Origin: Bacillota bacterium
GTDB taxonomy: Bacteria > Bacillota > Clostridia > Tissierellales > Tissierellaceae
Direction of reading: 5' to 3'
Length of the DNA stretch: 64,000 nt
Assembly: GCA_023388495.1 (NCBI GenBank)
Contig: JAEWGC010000013.1
Span: 1-64,000 of the forward strand
Part shown: in pieces, positions 50,971 to 60,632 of the stretch
Layout: the number at the start of each line of letters is the position of its first letter
How positions within the stretch are numbered: the stretch's first letter is position 1
Notes under the pieces: generated by a model
What the model was told of the DNA's origin: nothing
The model's database searches: none
The model's input: the letters and a program-made list of their open reading frames with translations, nothing else
Translations under genes and position numbers: made by a program

Positions 50971-52749
50971 ATGGCAGAAAAAATGGGAAATTTAAGAAGA
51001 ACTATTATGTGTGGAGAATTAAGACCAGAACATGATGGAAAAGAAGTAGTGTTGATGGGATGGGTCCAAAGAGAGAGAAATTTAGGATCACTTATATTTG
51101 TTGATTTAAGAGATACAACTGGGATATCTCAAATAGTATTTGATAACACTGTATCTAGTGAAATATTTAATAAGGCAGAGAAAATTAGATCAGAATTTGT
51201 ATTAGCAGTGAGGGGTAAGGTAAGAATTAGACAGTCTATTAATAAGGAAATACCTACTGGTGAAGTAGAGGTATTGGCAGAGGAGCTTAAGATATTGGAT
51301 GAGGCTGAGACTCCACCAATATATATTAAGGATGATGATAATGTATCAGAAGGTATGAGATTGAAATACAGATACCTTGACCTAAGAAAACCATACATGC
51401 AAGAAAAATTAAAATTAAGGGCGAAAACAGCTAAAGTCGTTAGAGAGTTTTTAGATGAAAATAATTTTATTGAAATTGAAACTCCTATGCTAACAAAGCC
51501 AACTCCAGAAGGAGCTAGAGACTATTTAGTTCCAAGTAGAGTAAATCCTGGTGAGTTCTATGCCCTACCACAATCACCACAGCTTATGAAACAGCTTCTT
51601 ATGGTGTCAGGAATGGATAGATACTATCAAATAGTTAAATGCTTCAGAGATGAAGATTTAAGAGCAAATAGACAACCAGAATTTACTCAAATAGATATTG
51701 AAATGTCCTTTGTAGATGTGGAAGATATTATTTCTATGAATGAAAAATTGCTATATAAATTATTTAAAGAATTAAAGGGAATTGATATAGAATTGCCAAT
51801 TAACAGAATGGCTTATAGTGAAGCTATGGAAAGATATGGAGTAGATAAACCAGACTTAAGATTTGGATTTGAGTTAGTAAACATTTCTGATTTAGCTGAA
51901 AACTGTGGATTCAAGGTATTTACTTCAGCTATAGAAAACCAAGGCTCCGTAAGAGGAATAAATGTTAAAGGATATGGAGATAGATTTACTAGAAAAGATA
52001 TAACTTCATTGGAAGAATATGCTAAGACTTATGGTGCTAAGGGTTTAGCTTGGATAAAGATTACAGAAGAAGGAGTTACTTCTCCTATTGCAAAATTCTT
52101 TAGTGAAGAAGAATTTACCAATATTCTAAAAAGAATGAATGGCGAGAAAGGCGATTTAATTCTTTTTGTAGCCGATAAGAATTCAGTTGTATTTGATAGC
52201 TTAGGAAATCTAAGAAATGAAGTAGCTAGACGATTAGATATAATCAATCCAAATGATATGAAACTAGTTTGGATTACAGAATTCCCACTATTTGAATATG
52301 ATGAAGAAGAAAATAGATATGTTGCTAAACACCATCCATTTACTCATCCAATGGATGAGGATATAGAATTATTAGAATCTCAACCTGAAAAGGTAAGAGC
52401 TAAGGCCTATGATATAGTTATCAATGGTGATGAAATGGGTGGAGGAAGCATTAGAATAAATAACTCCGATTTACAAAAAAGGATGTTTAGCGCATTAGGA
52501 TTTACAGAGGAAGAAGCTTGGGATAAGTTTGGGTTCCTATTAGAAGCTTTTAAATATGGAACACCTCCACACGGTGGTATTGCTTATGGTTTTGATAGAC
52601 TTATTATGCTTTTATCAAATACATCAAATATAAGGGATGTTATTGCATTTCCTAAAACTCAATCAGCTACCTGTCTAATGACAAACGCACCTACGACAGT
52701 GTCAGAGAAACAGTTAGATGAGGTTCATGTGAAGCTTAATATTGAATAG
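50971..52749 (+). CDS. aspS: Aspartyl-tRNA synthetase
   Basis: This 592-residue class II synthetase of the bacterial type has an anticodon-binding OB fold (~8-120: GWVQRERNLGSLIFVDLRD), catalytic motif 2 (CFRDEDLRANRQPEFTQID), a GAD insertion (about 300-420) and motif 3 (GIAYGFDRLIMLL). The host may lack AsnRS and need tRNA-dependent amidation, but asnA is present, so nothing is implied. GAGGAGG precedes the ATG. It is induced by its own T-box. Confidence 0.98.
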   Translation: MAEKMGNLRRTIMCGELRPEHDGKEVVLMGWVQRERNLGSLIFVDLRDTTGISQIVFDNTVSSEIFNKAEKIRSEFVLAVRGKVRIRQSINKEIPTGEVEVLAEELKILDEAETPPIYIKDDDNVSEGMRLKYRYLDLRKPYMQEKLKLRAKTAKVVREFLDENNFIEIETPMLTKPTPEGARDYLVPSRVNPGEFYALPQSPQLMKQLLMVSGMDRYYQIVKCFRDEDLRANRQPEFTQIDIEMSFVDVEDIISMNEKLLYKLFKELKGIDIELPINRMAYSEAMERYGVDKPDLRFGFELVNISDLAENCGFKVFTSAIENQGSVRGINVKGYGDRFTRKDITSLEEYAKTYGAKGLAWIKITEEGVTSPIAKFFSEEEFTNILKRMNGEKGDLILFVADKNSVVFDSLGNLRNEVARRLDIINPNDMKLVWITEFPLFEYDEEENRYVAKHHPFTHPMDEDIELLESQPEKVRAKAYDIVINGDEMGGGSIRINNSDLQKRMFSALGFTEEEAWDKFGFLLEAFKYGTPPHGGIAYGFDRLIMLLSNTSNIRDVIAFPKTQSATCLMTNAPTTVSEKQLDEVHVKLNIE

Positions 52750-52810
52750 TAAGATATCTCTAATGAAAATTATAGTAACTTTGATTAATGAACATTTTAC
52801 TAATATATTA

Positions 52811-52850
52811 TGATATAATATATATAACTAACGATGGTTAGTTATATATA
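52811..52850 (+). promoter_or_regulatory. Extended -10 with perfect palindrome at the transcription start
   Basis: TGATATAAT (52811-52819) is an extended -10. The palindrome TATATATAACTAAC / GTTAGTTATATATA (52819-52832 and 52837-52850) starts at its last base and covers the expected +1. A 14-bp perfect dyad there is a good operator candidate for the rseC-like/CsoR-type operon. It could also fold as a 5' hairpin in the RNA. Confidence 0.6.
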
Positions 52851-52891
52851 TTGGTAAAATATAAAAGGTAATTTTCTTTAGGAGGTGTAGT

Positions 52892-53311
52892 ATGGAGAAG
52901 ATTGGATTAGTAAAAAAGATATCTAATGGGAAAGCAGAAGTAGAAGTGAAAAGAATGTCAGGTTGCGGAGAAAATTGTAAGGGTTGCAGTGGTAGCTGTG
53001 ATACTCCACACCATATTGTTATCCTTCAAAATAATATAGAAGCTAAGGTAGGAGACCTTGTTGAGATAAAGGGAGAAACTAAGAATATATTAAAGTATAC
53101 TATGATCTTATATATGATTCCTTTTAGTATGTTAATCTTAGGAATATTAATAGGAATGAATATATTAAAAAGTCTAAGTATCTCTAATTACGAACCACTG
53201 AGTTTCTTAATCGGTTTAGCATTTATGGCTCTAGGTTATTTTATTGTAAGGATTATTGATAAAAGAATTGGAAAAAAAGAAGAAATTATTAAAATGACAA
53301 GAATTATTTAG
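52892..53311 (+). CDS. RseC/MucC-family (SoxR-reducing) membrane protein
   Basis: This 139-residue protein has an N-terminal domain with a cysteine cluster (SGCGENCKGCSGSCDTPHH) and two membrane segments (about 72-92 and 103-121). This is the RseC/MucC family; homologues take part in electron transfer to SoxR with Rnf-type complexes or modulate sigma-E. The cysteines may hold an iron-sulfur centre. AGGAGG precedes the ATG. It is followed 17 bp later by a CsoR-family regulator, so its expression may be thiol- or metal-controlled. Confidence 0.88.
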   Translation: MEKIGLVKKISNGKAEVEVKRMSGCGENCKGCSGSCDTPHHIVILQNNIEAKVGDLVEIKGETKNILKYTMILYMIPFSMLILGILIGMNILKSLSISNYEPLSFLIGLAFMALGYFIVRIIDKRIGKKEEIIKMTRII

Positions 53312-53328
53312 ACAAAGGGGTGCGATGG

Positions 53329-53589
53329 TTGGGAGATAAAACTGCTATTATTAAGAGGCTTCGAAGAGTTGAGGGGCAGATAAAAGGTATTCAAAAGATG
53401 GTTGACGAAGACAAGTTCTGCGGAGATATATTAATCCAAGTAGCTGCTGCAAGAGCAGCGCTAAATAGCGTAGGTGGATTAATACTTGAAAACTATATGA
53501 AAAATTGTTTGAAGAATTATTTAGAAGGCGAAAGTGAAGAAAACGCTTTAGATAAACTAGTTGATATCATGATAAAATATACTAAATAG
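53329..53589 (+). CDS. CsoR-family repressor, CstR-like cysteine pattern
   Basis: This protein of about 86 residues has the all-helical CsoR fold (RLRRVEGQIKGIQKMV). Numbered from TTG 53329, cysteines are at 31 and 60, but the copper-ligand His four residues before the second Cys is Tyr56. Copper sensors need Cys-His-Cys; the Cys31/Cys60 pair without His matches persulfide sensors (CstR). TTG at 53329 is chosen because AAAGGGG ends 8 bases upstream. It could repress its own operon through the dyad at 52819. Sensing sulfur species is inferred. Confidence 0.85.
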   Translation: MGDKTAIIKRLRRVEGQIKGIQKMVDEDKFCGDILIQVAAARAALNSVGGLILENYMKNCLKNYLEGESEENALDKLVDIMIKYTK

Positions 53590-53591
53590 TA

Positions 53592-54029
53592 TTAGTCTTT
53601 TTGCTTGACCCTTTTTATTGATCTAGAGAAACCCGAGGAAATTATTATTCCTATAGCTATGGCAGCAGCTATAAAGAAAGTCTCTACACCTTTATTTGCA
53701 GCCATAGTAAAATCATTTTCTATTATAGCAAGCATTGTATAATACATGCCAGCACCAGGTACCAATGGAATTATTCCAGAGGTTATATAAATGGTTGCTG
53801 GCTTTTTACATAATCTTGCTAAAAGTTCACCTAATAATCCAACAGTTATAGCTCCGAAAAACGTACCTGCAATATTACTCTGAAATATTTTAGAGGTTAT
53901 AGAGAATAAAACCCAACCTGTAGCACCAGTAAGACCGGCAAACCCTATGGTTTCCTTTGGTGCGCTAAATAATACAGCAAATCCAATTGTAGACATAAAT
54001 GATAATACGAATTGTTTAATCATATTCAA
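53592..54029 (-). CDS. Threonine/serine exporter, C-terminal subunit (ThrE_2)
   Basis: This 145-residue protein has four membrane segments (TIGFAVLFSAPKETIGFAG; NIAGTFFGAITVGLLGELLA; IYITSGIIPLVPGAGMYYTM; FIAAAIAIGIIISSGF). It is the smaller half of a split ThrE-type exporter (DUF3815/ThrE_2). TTG at 54029 follows AAAGGAG by 9 bases. It directly follows the larger subunit gene, with no gap. The split is normal in Bacillota and not a frameshift. Confidence 0.9.
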   Translation of the reverse strand: MNMIKQFVLSFMSTIGFAVLFSAPKETIGFAGLTGATGWVLFSITSKIFQSNIAGTFFGAITVGLLGELLARLCKKPATIYITSGIIPLVPGAGMYYTMLAIIENDFTMAANKGVETFFIAAAIAIGIIISSGFSRSIKRVKQKD

Positions 54030-54818
54030 TTAAAATACTCCTTTCGCATAAAAGTTAAGTATGATTCCCACACCTAGAGCTATGGCGATTGCAGAAAACA
54101 CTGCCTCCATGCCTCTAGACAAACCAGATAAAAAATCTCCGGACATGGTGTCTCTAATAGCATTAGTAATGGCTACTCCAGGAACTAAACACATAATAGA
54201 TCCAATGATTACCTTATCAATATTTTCACCTATTCCTATTCTTACCAAGATATGAGAAAATAGAGATGCTATAATTGCACCTACTAGATTATCTATAAAA
54301 AAGGTAAGTTCAAGTTTTGATATTATATTTACAATAGTTAAAACAAAAAAGCTTACTATAAAGCTTGCAATAAAGTCTAAAATTGAACCACCAAATAGTA
54401 TACAAAAAAATGCTGCAGCTAAAGATCCGGAAATAGTTTTAGGTAAAGTCATATAGTTATTTATCTTATTTATTCTTTTTAATTCTTCAATTCCTTTATC
54501 TACAGACATATGGGAGTTAACAAAGGACCTAGAAAACTCATTAACCATATTAATTTTATTTAAATCTATAGAAATAGTTTTTATTCTTTTAATATAAGAC
54601 ATTAGTTCACCATTATACTCTAGGGATATGAATATTCCCGTTGGAACTATATAAGCGTCAACATATTTAATTCCCTTTCTTGATTTACAAATTCTTATTA
54701 TAGTATCCTCTACTCTATATATTTCAGCTCCAGATTTAAGCATTATCCTACCTGCAAGAGTTGCTAAAACTAATAATTTTTTAACTTCTTCTCTATCATT
54801 GATTTCAGAATTATCCAT
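54030..54818 (-). CDS. Threonine/serine exporter, N-terminal subunit (ThrE_1)
   Basis: This 262-residue protein has a soluble N-terminal part with LVLATLAGRIMLKSGAEIYR and then about five membrane segments, including the conserved MCLVPGVAITNAIRDTMSGD. It is the DUF1212/ThrE_1 family. Together with the downstream gene it should export threonine and serine. The reverse-strand pair lies between csoR-like and glyA genes; glyA uses serine, a possible metabolic link. Confidence 0.92.
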   Translation of the reverse strand: MDNSEINDREEVKKLLVLATLAGRIMLKSGAEIYRVEDTIIRICKSRKGIKYVDAYIVPTGIFISLEYNGELMSYIKRIKTISIDLNKINMVNEFSRSFVNSHMSVDKGIEELKRINKINNYMTLPKTISGSLAAAFFCILFGGSILDFIASFIVSFFVLTIVNIISKLELTFFIDNLVGAIIASLFSHILVRIGIGENIDKVIIGSIMCLVPGVAITNAIRDTMSGDFLSGLSRGMEAVFSAIAIALGVGIILNFYAKGVF

Positions 54819-54977
54819 AATTTCACCTCTTTTATTAATATTCTTGTAAAAATAACAAAAAGTCTATATAATGTTAATGACTGGATATTTACCCTTGAAA
54901 TTGATTATATTATATCATAAGATAATCCAATTTATGATTAATTACAAAAAAATAAAAAATGAGGGGAGTAGAATAAA

Positions 54978-56207
54978 ATGGAATTTACAAATTTAACTAA
55001 GCATGATCCTGAGGTAATGAATATTATTGAAATGGAATTAAAGAGGCAACAAAAGCATATCGAGCTTATAGCTTCAGAAAACTTTGTATCACCACAGGTA
55101 ATGGAGGCAGCAGGTAGCTATTTAACTAATAAGTATGCAGAAGGATATCCAGCTAAGAGATATTATGGTGGATGCGAAGTTGTGGATATGGTTGAAAATC
55201 TGGCTCGTGATAGAATGAAAGAAATTTTTGGAGCCGACCATGCAAATGTACAACCACATTCTGGTTCTAATGCCAACTTAGGAGTGTATTTTGCAGTACT
55301 TAAGCCTGGAGACAAAGTATTAGGTATGAACTTATCCCAGGGCGGTCACTTAACTCATGGAAGTCCAGTTAATATTTCAGGTACCTATTTTAATTTTATA
55401 GCTTATGGAGTAAATAAAGAAACAGAAATAATAGATTATAATGAAGTTAGAGAAATAGCATTAAGAGAAAAGCCAAAAATGATAGTAGCTGGTGCTAGTG
55501 CATATCCTAGACAAATTGATTTTGCCAAATTTAGAGAGATTGCAGATGAAGTTGGAGCATATTTAATGGTAGATATGGCTCATATAGCAGGACTTGTTGC
55601 AGCAGGTCTACATCCTAATCCAGTGCCATATGCAGATTTTGTAACTACTACAACACATAAGACTTTAAGAGGACCACGTGGTGGTGCTATACTTTGTAAA
55701 GAAGAGTATGCAAAGGCCATAGACAAGGCAATTTTCCCTGGAATTCAAGGTGGACCATTGATGCATATAATTGCAGCTAAGGCTGTTGCTTTTGGAGAAG
55801 CTTTACAGGATGACTTTAAAGCTTATCAACAGCAAACAATTAATAATGCTAAGGCTTTAGCAGAAGGATTATTAAAAAATGGTTTCAGATTAGTATCTGG
55901 AGGAACAGATAACCATCTAATATTAATTGATGTTAGAACTAAAGGATTAACAGGTAAAAAGGCAGAGGCTCTTTTAGATGATATTGGTGTTGCAACTAAT
56001 AAAAACACTATTCCTAATGATCCAGAATCACCATTTATTACTAGTGGAATAAGAATTGGTACACCTGCTATGACAACACGTGGAATGAAAGAAGAAGATA
56101 TGATGGAGATTGCCGAAATAATTACCATGGCATTAGATGAAAGTATTGATAGAGATGAAATAAGGGCTAGAGTAGCTAAATTATGTGAAAAATATCCATT
56201 ATACTAA
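54978..56207 (+). CDS. glyA: Serine hydroxymethyltransferase
   Basis: This 409-residue PLP enzyme interconverts serine and glycine with tetrahydrofolate. Motifs: ELIASENFVSPQVMEAAGS, NKYAEGYPAKRYYGGCE, and the PLP lysine in TTTTHKTLRGPRGG. The length is normal. GAGGGGAG precedes the ATG. A terminator follows, so it is a single-gene unit. Confidence 0.98.
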   Translation: MEFTNLTKHDPEVMNIIEMELKRQQKHIELIASENFVSPQVMEAAGSYLTNKYAEGYPAKRYYGGCEVVDMVENLARDRMKEIFGADHANVQPHSGSNANLGVYFAVLKPGDKVLGMNLSQGGHLTHGSPVNISGTYFNFIAYGVNKETEIIDYNEVREIALREKPKMIVAGASAYPRQIDFAKFREIADEVGAYLMVDMAHIAGLVAAGLHPNPVPYADFVTTTTHKTLRGPRGGAILCKEEYAKAIDKAIFPGIQGGPLMHIIAAKAVAFGEALQDDFKAYQQQTINNAKALAEGLLKNGFRLVSGGTDNHLILIDVRTKGLTGKKAEALLDDIGVATNKNTIPNDPESPFITSGIRIGTPAMTTRGMKEEDMMEIAEIITMALDESIDRDEIRARVAKLCEKYPLY

Positions 56208-56217
56208 ATAAAATAGA

Positions 56218-56249
56218 AAGCCTACAGATAATTCTGTAGGCTTATCTTT
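56218..56249 (+). terminator. Terminator after glyA
   Basis: AAGCCTACAGA and TCTGTAGGCTT form a perfect 11-bp stem with a 4-base loop, followed by ATCTTT. Confidence 0.85.
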
Positions 56250-56311
56250 ACATATGAGTTATACTATATTAGAATAATAAACATATACTTAAAATTAATT
56301 GAGGTGTAAAA

Positions 56312-57640
56312 GTGGAGTTAAAAAATTTTAATGAGGATAAAAATATAATTGAAGAAGTTGCAAAGGGTAGTATAGCTGAGGAATTAGAAATAGAGCCAGG
56401 GGATATATTATTATCTATAAACGATATGTCAGTCAAAGATATTATCGATTATAAATATTTAATATCTGATGACTATGTTGTAGTTTCTATAGAAAAAAAG
56501 AGTGGAGATATCTGGGAATTTGAAATAGAAAAAGATTATGATGAAGACCTAGGTCTAATTTTTACTAATCCTTTAATAGATAAAGCGAAATCTTGTAGAA
56601 ATAAATGCATATTTTGCTTTATTGATCAATTACCGCCTAATATGAGAGAAACATTATATTTTAAGGATGATGATTCAAGGTTATCCTTTTTACAAGGTAA
56701 TTTTATTACTTTAACTAATATGAGTGACGAGGAGATAGATAGAATAATTAGTTATAGGCTTAGTCCTATAAATGTAAGCGTTCATACTACTAATCCAGAG
56801 CTTAGAATAAAGATGCTTAATAACAAAAATGCTGGAAGAGTATATAAAATATTGAAAAGATTTAAAGAAGCTAAATTAGAGGTTAATTGTCAAATCGTAT
56901 TAGTTCCTGGAGTAAATGATGGATTAGAATTAGATAGGACCTTGTCTGACTTATCTCATTTATATCCTACCATAGAATCTGTTGCGGTAGTTCCAGTAGG
57001 TATAACTAGATACAGAGAAAAACTTCAAGAAGTAAAACCATATACTAAAGAATCAGCTGAGGATTTATTAAAGTTTATATTTGAGAAGCAAAACTATTTT
57101 TTAGAAAAGCAAGGAACTAGATTTGTATTTGCTTCAGATGAATTTTTTGCATTGACTAAGAAGGAACTTCCTAAATATGAGGAATATGAAGGATTTCCAC
57201 AATTAGAAAACGGTGTGGGTCTTATGAAGTCCTTTGAAGATGAATTGGTTAAGGAACTTAACAAAATAAAAGAGCCAATTCATAGTAATAAGAGATATAT
57301 ATTAGCTACTGGAACTTTAGCATATGATTTTATGACTAGGATGAAGAAAAAAATTCTTGAAAAGTTTATTGGTTTAGAACTAATAGTTGTGCCTATAGTT
57401 AATAAGTTTTTTGGAGAGACTATTACTGTAGCTGGTCTAGTAACAGGAGGAGATTTAGTCTCTCAGCTAAATGAATTTGATGATGTAGATAAGATTATCA
57501 TTCCTAGAAGCATGATGAAGAGAGATGAAGAAATATTTTTAGATAATTTAACTATTGAAGAAGTGACTAAGGAATTAAAAATTCCTGTAATCTCTTCTAA
57601 AGTAGAAGGAAAAAATTTAATTGATATATTAAAGAATTGA
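56312..57640 (+). CDS. DUF512 PDZ/radical SAM protein
   Basis: This 442-residue protein has an N-terminal PDZ-like domain (about 10-70: EELEIEPGDILLSIND), a radical SAM-like motif CRNKCIFCFIDQLPPNMR (~93-110) and a C-terminal DUF512 domain (about 230-440). The family is widespread in Clostridia and cyanobacteria and almost always sits before der, as here; its reaction is not known. GTG at 56312 follows GAGGTG. The gene ends 11 bp before der. Confidence 0.93.
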   Translation: MELKNFNEDKNIIEEVAKGSIAEELEIEPGDILLSINDMSVKDIIDYKYLISDDYVVVSIEKKSGDIWEFEIEKDYDEDLGLIFTNPLIDKAKSCRNKCIFCFIDQLPPNMRETLYFKDDDSRLSFLQGNFITLTNMSDEEIDRIISYRLSPINVSVHTTNPELRIKMLNNKNAGRVYKILKRFKEAKLEVNCQIVLVPGVNDGLELDRTLSDLSHLYPTIESVAVVPVGITRYREKLQEVKPYTKESAEDLLKFIFEKQNYFLEKQGTRFVFASDEFFALTKKELPKYEEYEGFPQLENGVGLMKSFEDELVKELNKIKEPIHSNKRYILATGTLAYDFMTRMKKKILEKFIGLELIVVPIVNKFFGETITVAGLVTGGDLVSQLNEFDDVDKIIIPRSMMKRDEEIFLDNLTIEEVTKELKIPVISSKVEGKNLIDILKN

Positions 57641-57651
57641 GGGATGAACAA

Positions 57652-58971
57652 ATGAATAGAGCGATTGTTTGTATAGTTGGAAGACCTAATGTAGGAAAGT
57701 CAACTTTATTTAACAAATTAGTTGGAAGAAGAATTGCTATAACAGAGGATACTCCTGGTGTAACTAGAGATAGGATTTATGCAGAGGGAGAGTGGCTTGG
57801 GAAATATTTTACTGTAATTGATACAGGTGGACTTGAGCCTGAAAATGAAGAAATAATAATGAAGAATATTAAAATACAAGCAGAGATAGCCATGGATACA
57901 GCTGATGTTATTCTATTTGTAGTAGATGGATTAGATGGTTTAACGGAAACTGATAGAGAAATAGGAAATATGCTTAGAAAGTCAGGCAAAAATGTTATAG
58001 TGGCTTGCAATAAAATAGATACGGCTGGTTATAAAGATCAGGTATATGAATTTTATGAATTAGGTCTTGGGGAACCAATAATTATTTCTGGTGAACAAGG
58101 TCTTGGTATTGGAGACTTACTAGATGAAATAGTGAAACATTTTCCAGAAGATAAGGATACTGAATACGATGAAGAGTTAATAAAAGTTGCATTAATTGGT
58201 AAGCCAAATGTAGGGAAGTCATCTTTAATCAATAATATTTTAGGAGAGGATAGGGTAATTGTAACTAATATTCCTGGGACCACTAGGGATGCCATAGACA
58301 CTTATTTTAATTATGGTGATAACAGATATGTCTTTATTGATACAGCAGGTCTAAGGCGTAAGAGAAGTATCTATGAAGATGTTGAAAGATATTCAGTAAT
58401 AAGGACATTGACTGCAGTTGATAGATCTGATGTTTGTATATTAGTTATAGATGCAACAGAAGGAGTAACAGAACAAGATACTAAGATTGCAGGATATGCC
58501 CATGACAATGGAAAGGCCATTATTATTGCCATAAATAAATGGGATTTAGTAAAAAAAGATAGTAATACCCATCTAGAATTTGAAAAAGAAATTAGAAGAG
58601 TATTAGGATTTATAGTCTATGCACCTATCATTTTCATTTCTGCTTTGACAGGTCAAAGAGTAGATAAATTATTGGAATTAATAAATGTAGTAAATAACAA
58701 TTATAACTTAAGAATTAGTACAGGAGTATTAAATGATATAATCAATGAGGCAGTGCTTATGAATCAACCACCTAGTGATAAGGGAAAAAGAGCAAAAATA
58801 TACTATGGAACTCAAGTCTCCGTAAGACCGCCAAAATTCCTAATATTTGTAAACCATAAGGAGCTTATGCATTTTTCATATGTAAGATATTTAGAAAATC
58901 AAATAAGAAATCATTTTGGTTTTATAGGTACACCTATTCAATTTGAATTTAGGGAAAAGGGAGAGAAATAA
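57652..58971 (+). CDS. der: Ribosome-associated GTPase Der (EngA)
   Basis: This protein of about 439 residues has two tandem GTPase domains, with P-loops GRPNVGKSTLFN (~9) and GKPNVGKSSLIN (~180). G3 DTGG and DTAG, G4 NKID and NKWD, and a C-terminal KH-like domain follow. It helps 50S ribosome maturation. ATG at 57652 is chosen because GAGGGATG lies upstream and Der proteins begin this way; TTG 57637 overlaps the upstream stop. Its stop overlaps the plsY start. Confidence 0.98.
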   Translation: MNRAIVCIVGRPNVGKSTLFNKLVGRRIAITEDTPGVTRDRIYAEGEWLGKYFTVIDTGGLEPENEEIIMKNIKIQAEIAMDTADVILFVVDGLDGLTETDREIGNMLRKSGKNVIVACNKIDTAGYKDQVYEFYELGLGEPIIISGEQGLGIGDLLDEIVKHFPEDKDTEYDEELIKVALIGKPNVGKSSLINNILGEDRVIVTNIPGTTRDAIDTYFNYGDNRYVFIDTAGLRRKRSIYEDVERYSVIRTLTAVDRSDVCILVIDATEGVTEQDTKIAGYAHDNGKAIIIAINKWDLVKKDSNTHLEFEKEIRRVLGFIVYAPIIFISALTGQRVDKLLELINVVNNNYNLRISTGVLNDIINEAVLMNQPPSDKGKRAKIYYGTQVSVRPPKFLIFVNHKELMHFSYVRYLENQIRNHFGFIGTPIQFEFREKGEK

Positions 58972-59564
58972 TGAGAATATTAATAACTATATCTCTAGCT
59001 TATTTAATAGGATGTTTTTCATCAGCATATTTTTTAGGAAAGATGTCAAAAAACATTGATATAAGAAATTATGGAAGTGGTAATGCTGGTGCAACTAATG
59101 CCCTTAGAGTTTTAGGTAAAAAGATGGGGGCATTAACATTTCTTTTAGACATAATAAAGGGAGTAGTAGCAGTACTAGTTGGAAGAGCTATATTAGGATT
59201 TAATGGAAGTCTACTAGGGGCTATCTTTGTTGTTTTAGGACATAACTATCCCATATTCCTTGGATTTAAGGGAGGAAAGGGTGTTGCAACATCCTTTGGA
59301 GTTTTGCTATTACTTAATTGGAAGGCAGCTTTATTATGCTTGATTGTAGCAGGCAGTATAATAATATTTACTAAATATGTATCCTTGGGATCTATTGCAG
59401 CCTCTGTTTTTGCACCATTTGCCATGGTAATAACTTTGGAATCAATAAATAAATATTTATATATTACAACGTGGATACTTGCAGCATTATCTATCTACAG
59501 ACATAAAGCTAATATACTTAGACTATGTAGAGGAGAAGAAAACAGATTAGGGAAAAATATATAG
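58971..59564 (+). CDS. plsY: Glycerol-3-phosphate acyltransferase PlsY
   Basis: This 197-residue membrane enzyme transfers acyl groups from acyl-phosphate to glycerol-3-phosphate, the first step of phospholipid synthesis. The conserved loops are present: GCFSSAYFLGK, NYGSGNAGATNALRVLG, KGGKGVATSFGVLL. Five membrane segments are predicted. Its ATG overlaps the last base of the der stop. gpsA, which makes its substrate, follows. Confidence 0.98.
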   Translation: MRILITISLAYLIGCFSSAYFLGKMSKNIDIRNYGSGNAGATNALRVLGKKMGALTFLLDIIKGVVAVLVGRAILGFNGSLLGAIFVVLGHNYPIFLGFKGGKGVATSFGVLLLLNWKAALLCLIVAGSIIIFTKYVSLGSIAASVFAPFAMVITLESINKYLYITTWILAALSIYRHKANILRLCRGEENRLGKNI

Positions 59565-59577
59565 GTAGGTGTTTGTA

Positions 59578-60606
59578 ATGACTGAAAGAATTGGAATATT
59601 AGGAGGCGGCAGCTGGGGGACAGCTTTAGGAATTTTATTAGCTAATAAGGGCTATGATGTCAATATGTGGTTAAGGAATAAAGAGCAAATTGAAGAAATC
59701 AATAATTCAAGGGTTAATGAAAAATATCTTCCAGGAGCTATATTGCCACCAAATTTCAAACTAACAAATGATTTAGAGGAAGCTAATTTCAATAAGGATG
59801 CAATAATTTTATCTACAGGAACCCATGGAGTTAGAGAGGTTTTAAATAATTCCAAGCCTTATATAAAAAAAGATCAAATAATAGTAAATGTTTCTAAGGG
59901 CATAGAGAATGAGTCCTTACTTAGAATATCTGAAATAGTGGAAGAAATAATACCTCATAGTAAATATACTATACTATCAGGCCCTTCCCATGCAGAAGAA
60001 GTGGCTAAGGATATGCCTACTACAGTTGTTTCTGCTTCAAAGAATAAGGAAGTTGCTGAATATGTTCAGGACTTATTCATTACACCTAGCTTTAGAGTAT
60101 ATACAAATCCAGATGTTATAGGCGTAGAGCTAGGGGGAGCTTTGAAGAATGTAATTGCATTAGGAGCTGGTATATCAGATGGTCTAGGCTGGGGAGATAA
60201 TACTAAGGCAGCACTCATGACTAGAGGGATTTTTGAAATGGCAAGACTTGGTGAAAAAATGGGTGCCCAAGCCAGCACATTTTTAGGTCTGGCAGGCATA
60301 GGAGATTTAATAGTAACTTGTACAAGTATGCTTAGTAGAAACAGAAGAGCAGGAATATTAATAGGACAAGGAACAAAGATAGAGGATGCTATTAAACAGA
60401 TAGGAATGGTTGTAGAGGGAATAAAGACAACTAAATCTACTTTTGACTTGTCTAAGAGATATAGTGTTGATATGCCTATTACTGAAGAAATCTATGGTGT
60501 ACTATATGAAGATAAAGATGTTAAAGGCTCCGTTTCTAATTTAATGATTAGAGATAGAAAGCATGAAATGGAGAATATAGTTCTAGAAAATAATAATTTG
60601 TGGTAA
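59578..60606 (+). CDS. gpsA: Glycerol-3-phosphate dehydrogenase [NAD(P)+]
   Basis: This protein of about 342 residues reduces dihydroxyacetone phosphate to glycerol-3-phosphate for PlsY. It has the Rossmann GILGGGSWGTALG, the catalytic-lysine region GALKNVIALGAGISDG and GIGDLIVTC with RNRRAG. ATG at 59578 is chosen because AGGTAGGTG lies upstream; GTG 59569 lies in that site. der-plsY-gpsA-spoIVA is a conserved order in spore formers. Confidence 0.98.
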   Translation: MTERIGILGGGSWGTALGILLANKGYDVNMWLRNKEQIEEINNSRVNEKYLPGAILPPNFKLTNDLEEANFNKDAIILSTGTHGVREVLNNSKPYIKKDQIIVNVSKGIENESLLRISEIVEEIIPHSKYTILSGPSHAEEVAKDMPTTVVSASKNKEVAEYVQDLFITPSFRVYTNPDVIGVELGGALKNVIALGAGISDGLGWGDNTKAALMTRGIFEMARLGEKMGAQASTFLGLAGIGDLIVTCTSMLSRNRRAGILIGQGTKIEDAIKQIGMVVEGIKTTKSTFDLSKRYSVDMPITEEIYGVLYEDKDVKGSVSNLMIRDRKHEMENIVLENNNLW

Positions 60607-60632
60607 CCTGCTAAATTTAGCAGGTTTTTTTA
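60605..60632 (+). terminator. Terminator after gpsA
   Basis: AACCTGCTA and TAGCAGGTT form a 9-bp stem with a 4-base loop, followed by seven T. Confidence 0.9.

Noticed and set aside
53592..54818. Frameshifted single ThrE gene
   Set aside because: Both halves have their own binding sites and match the normal two-gene ThrE_1/ThrE_2 arrangement of Bacillota.
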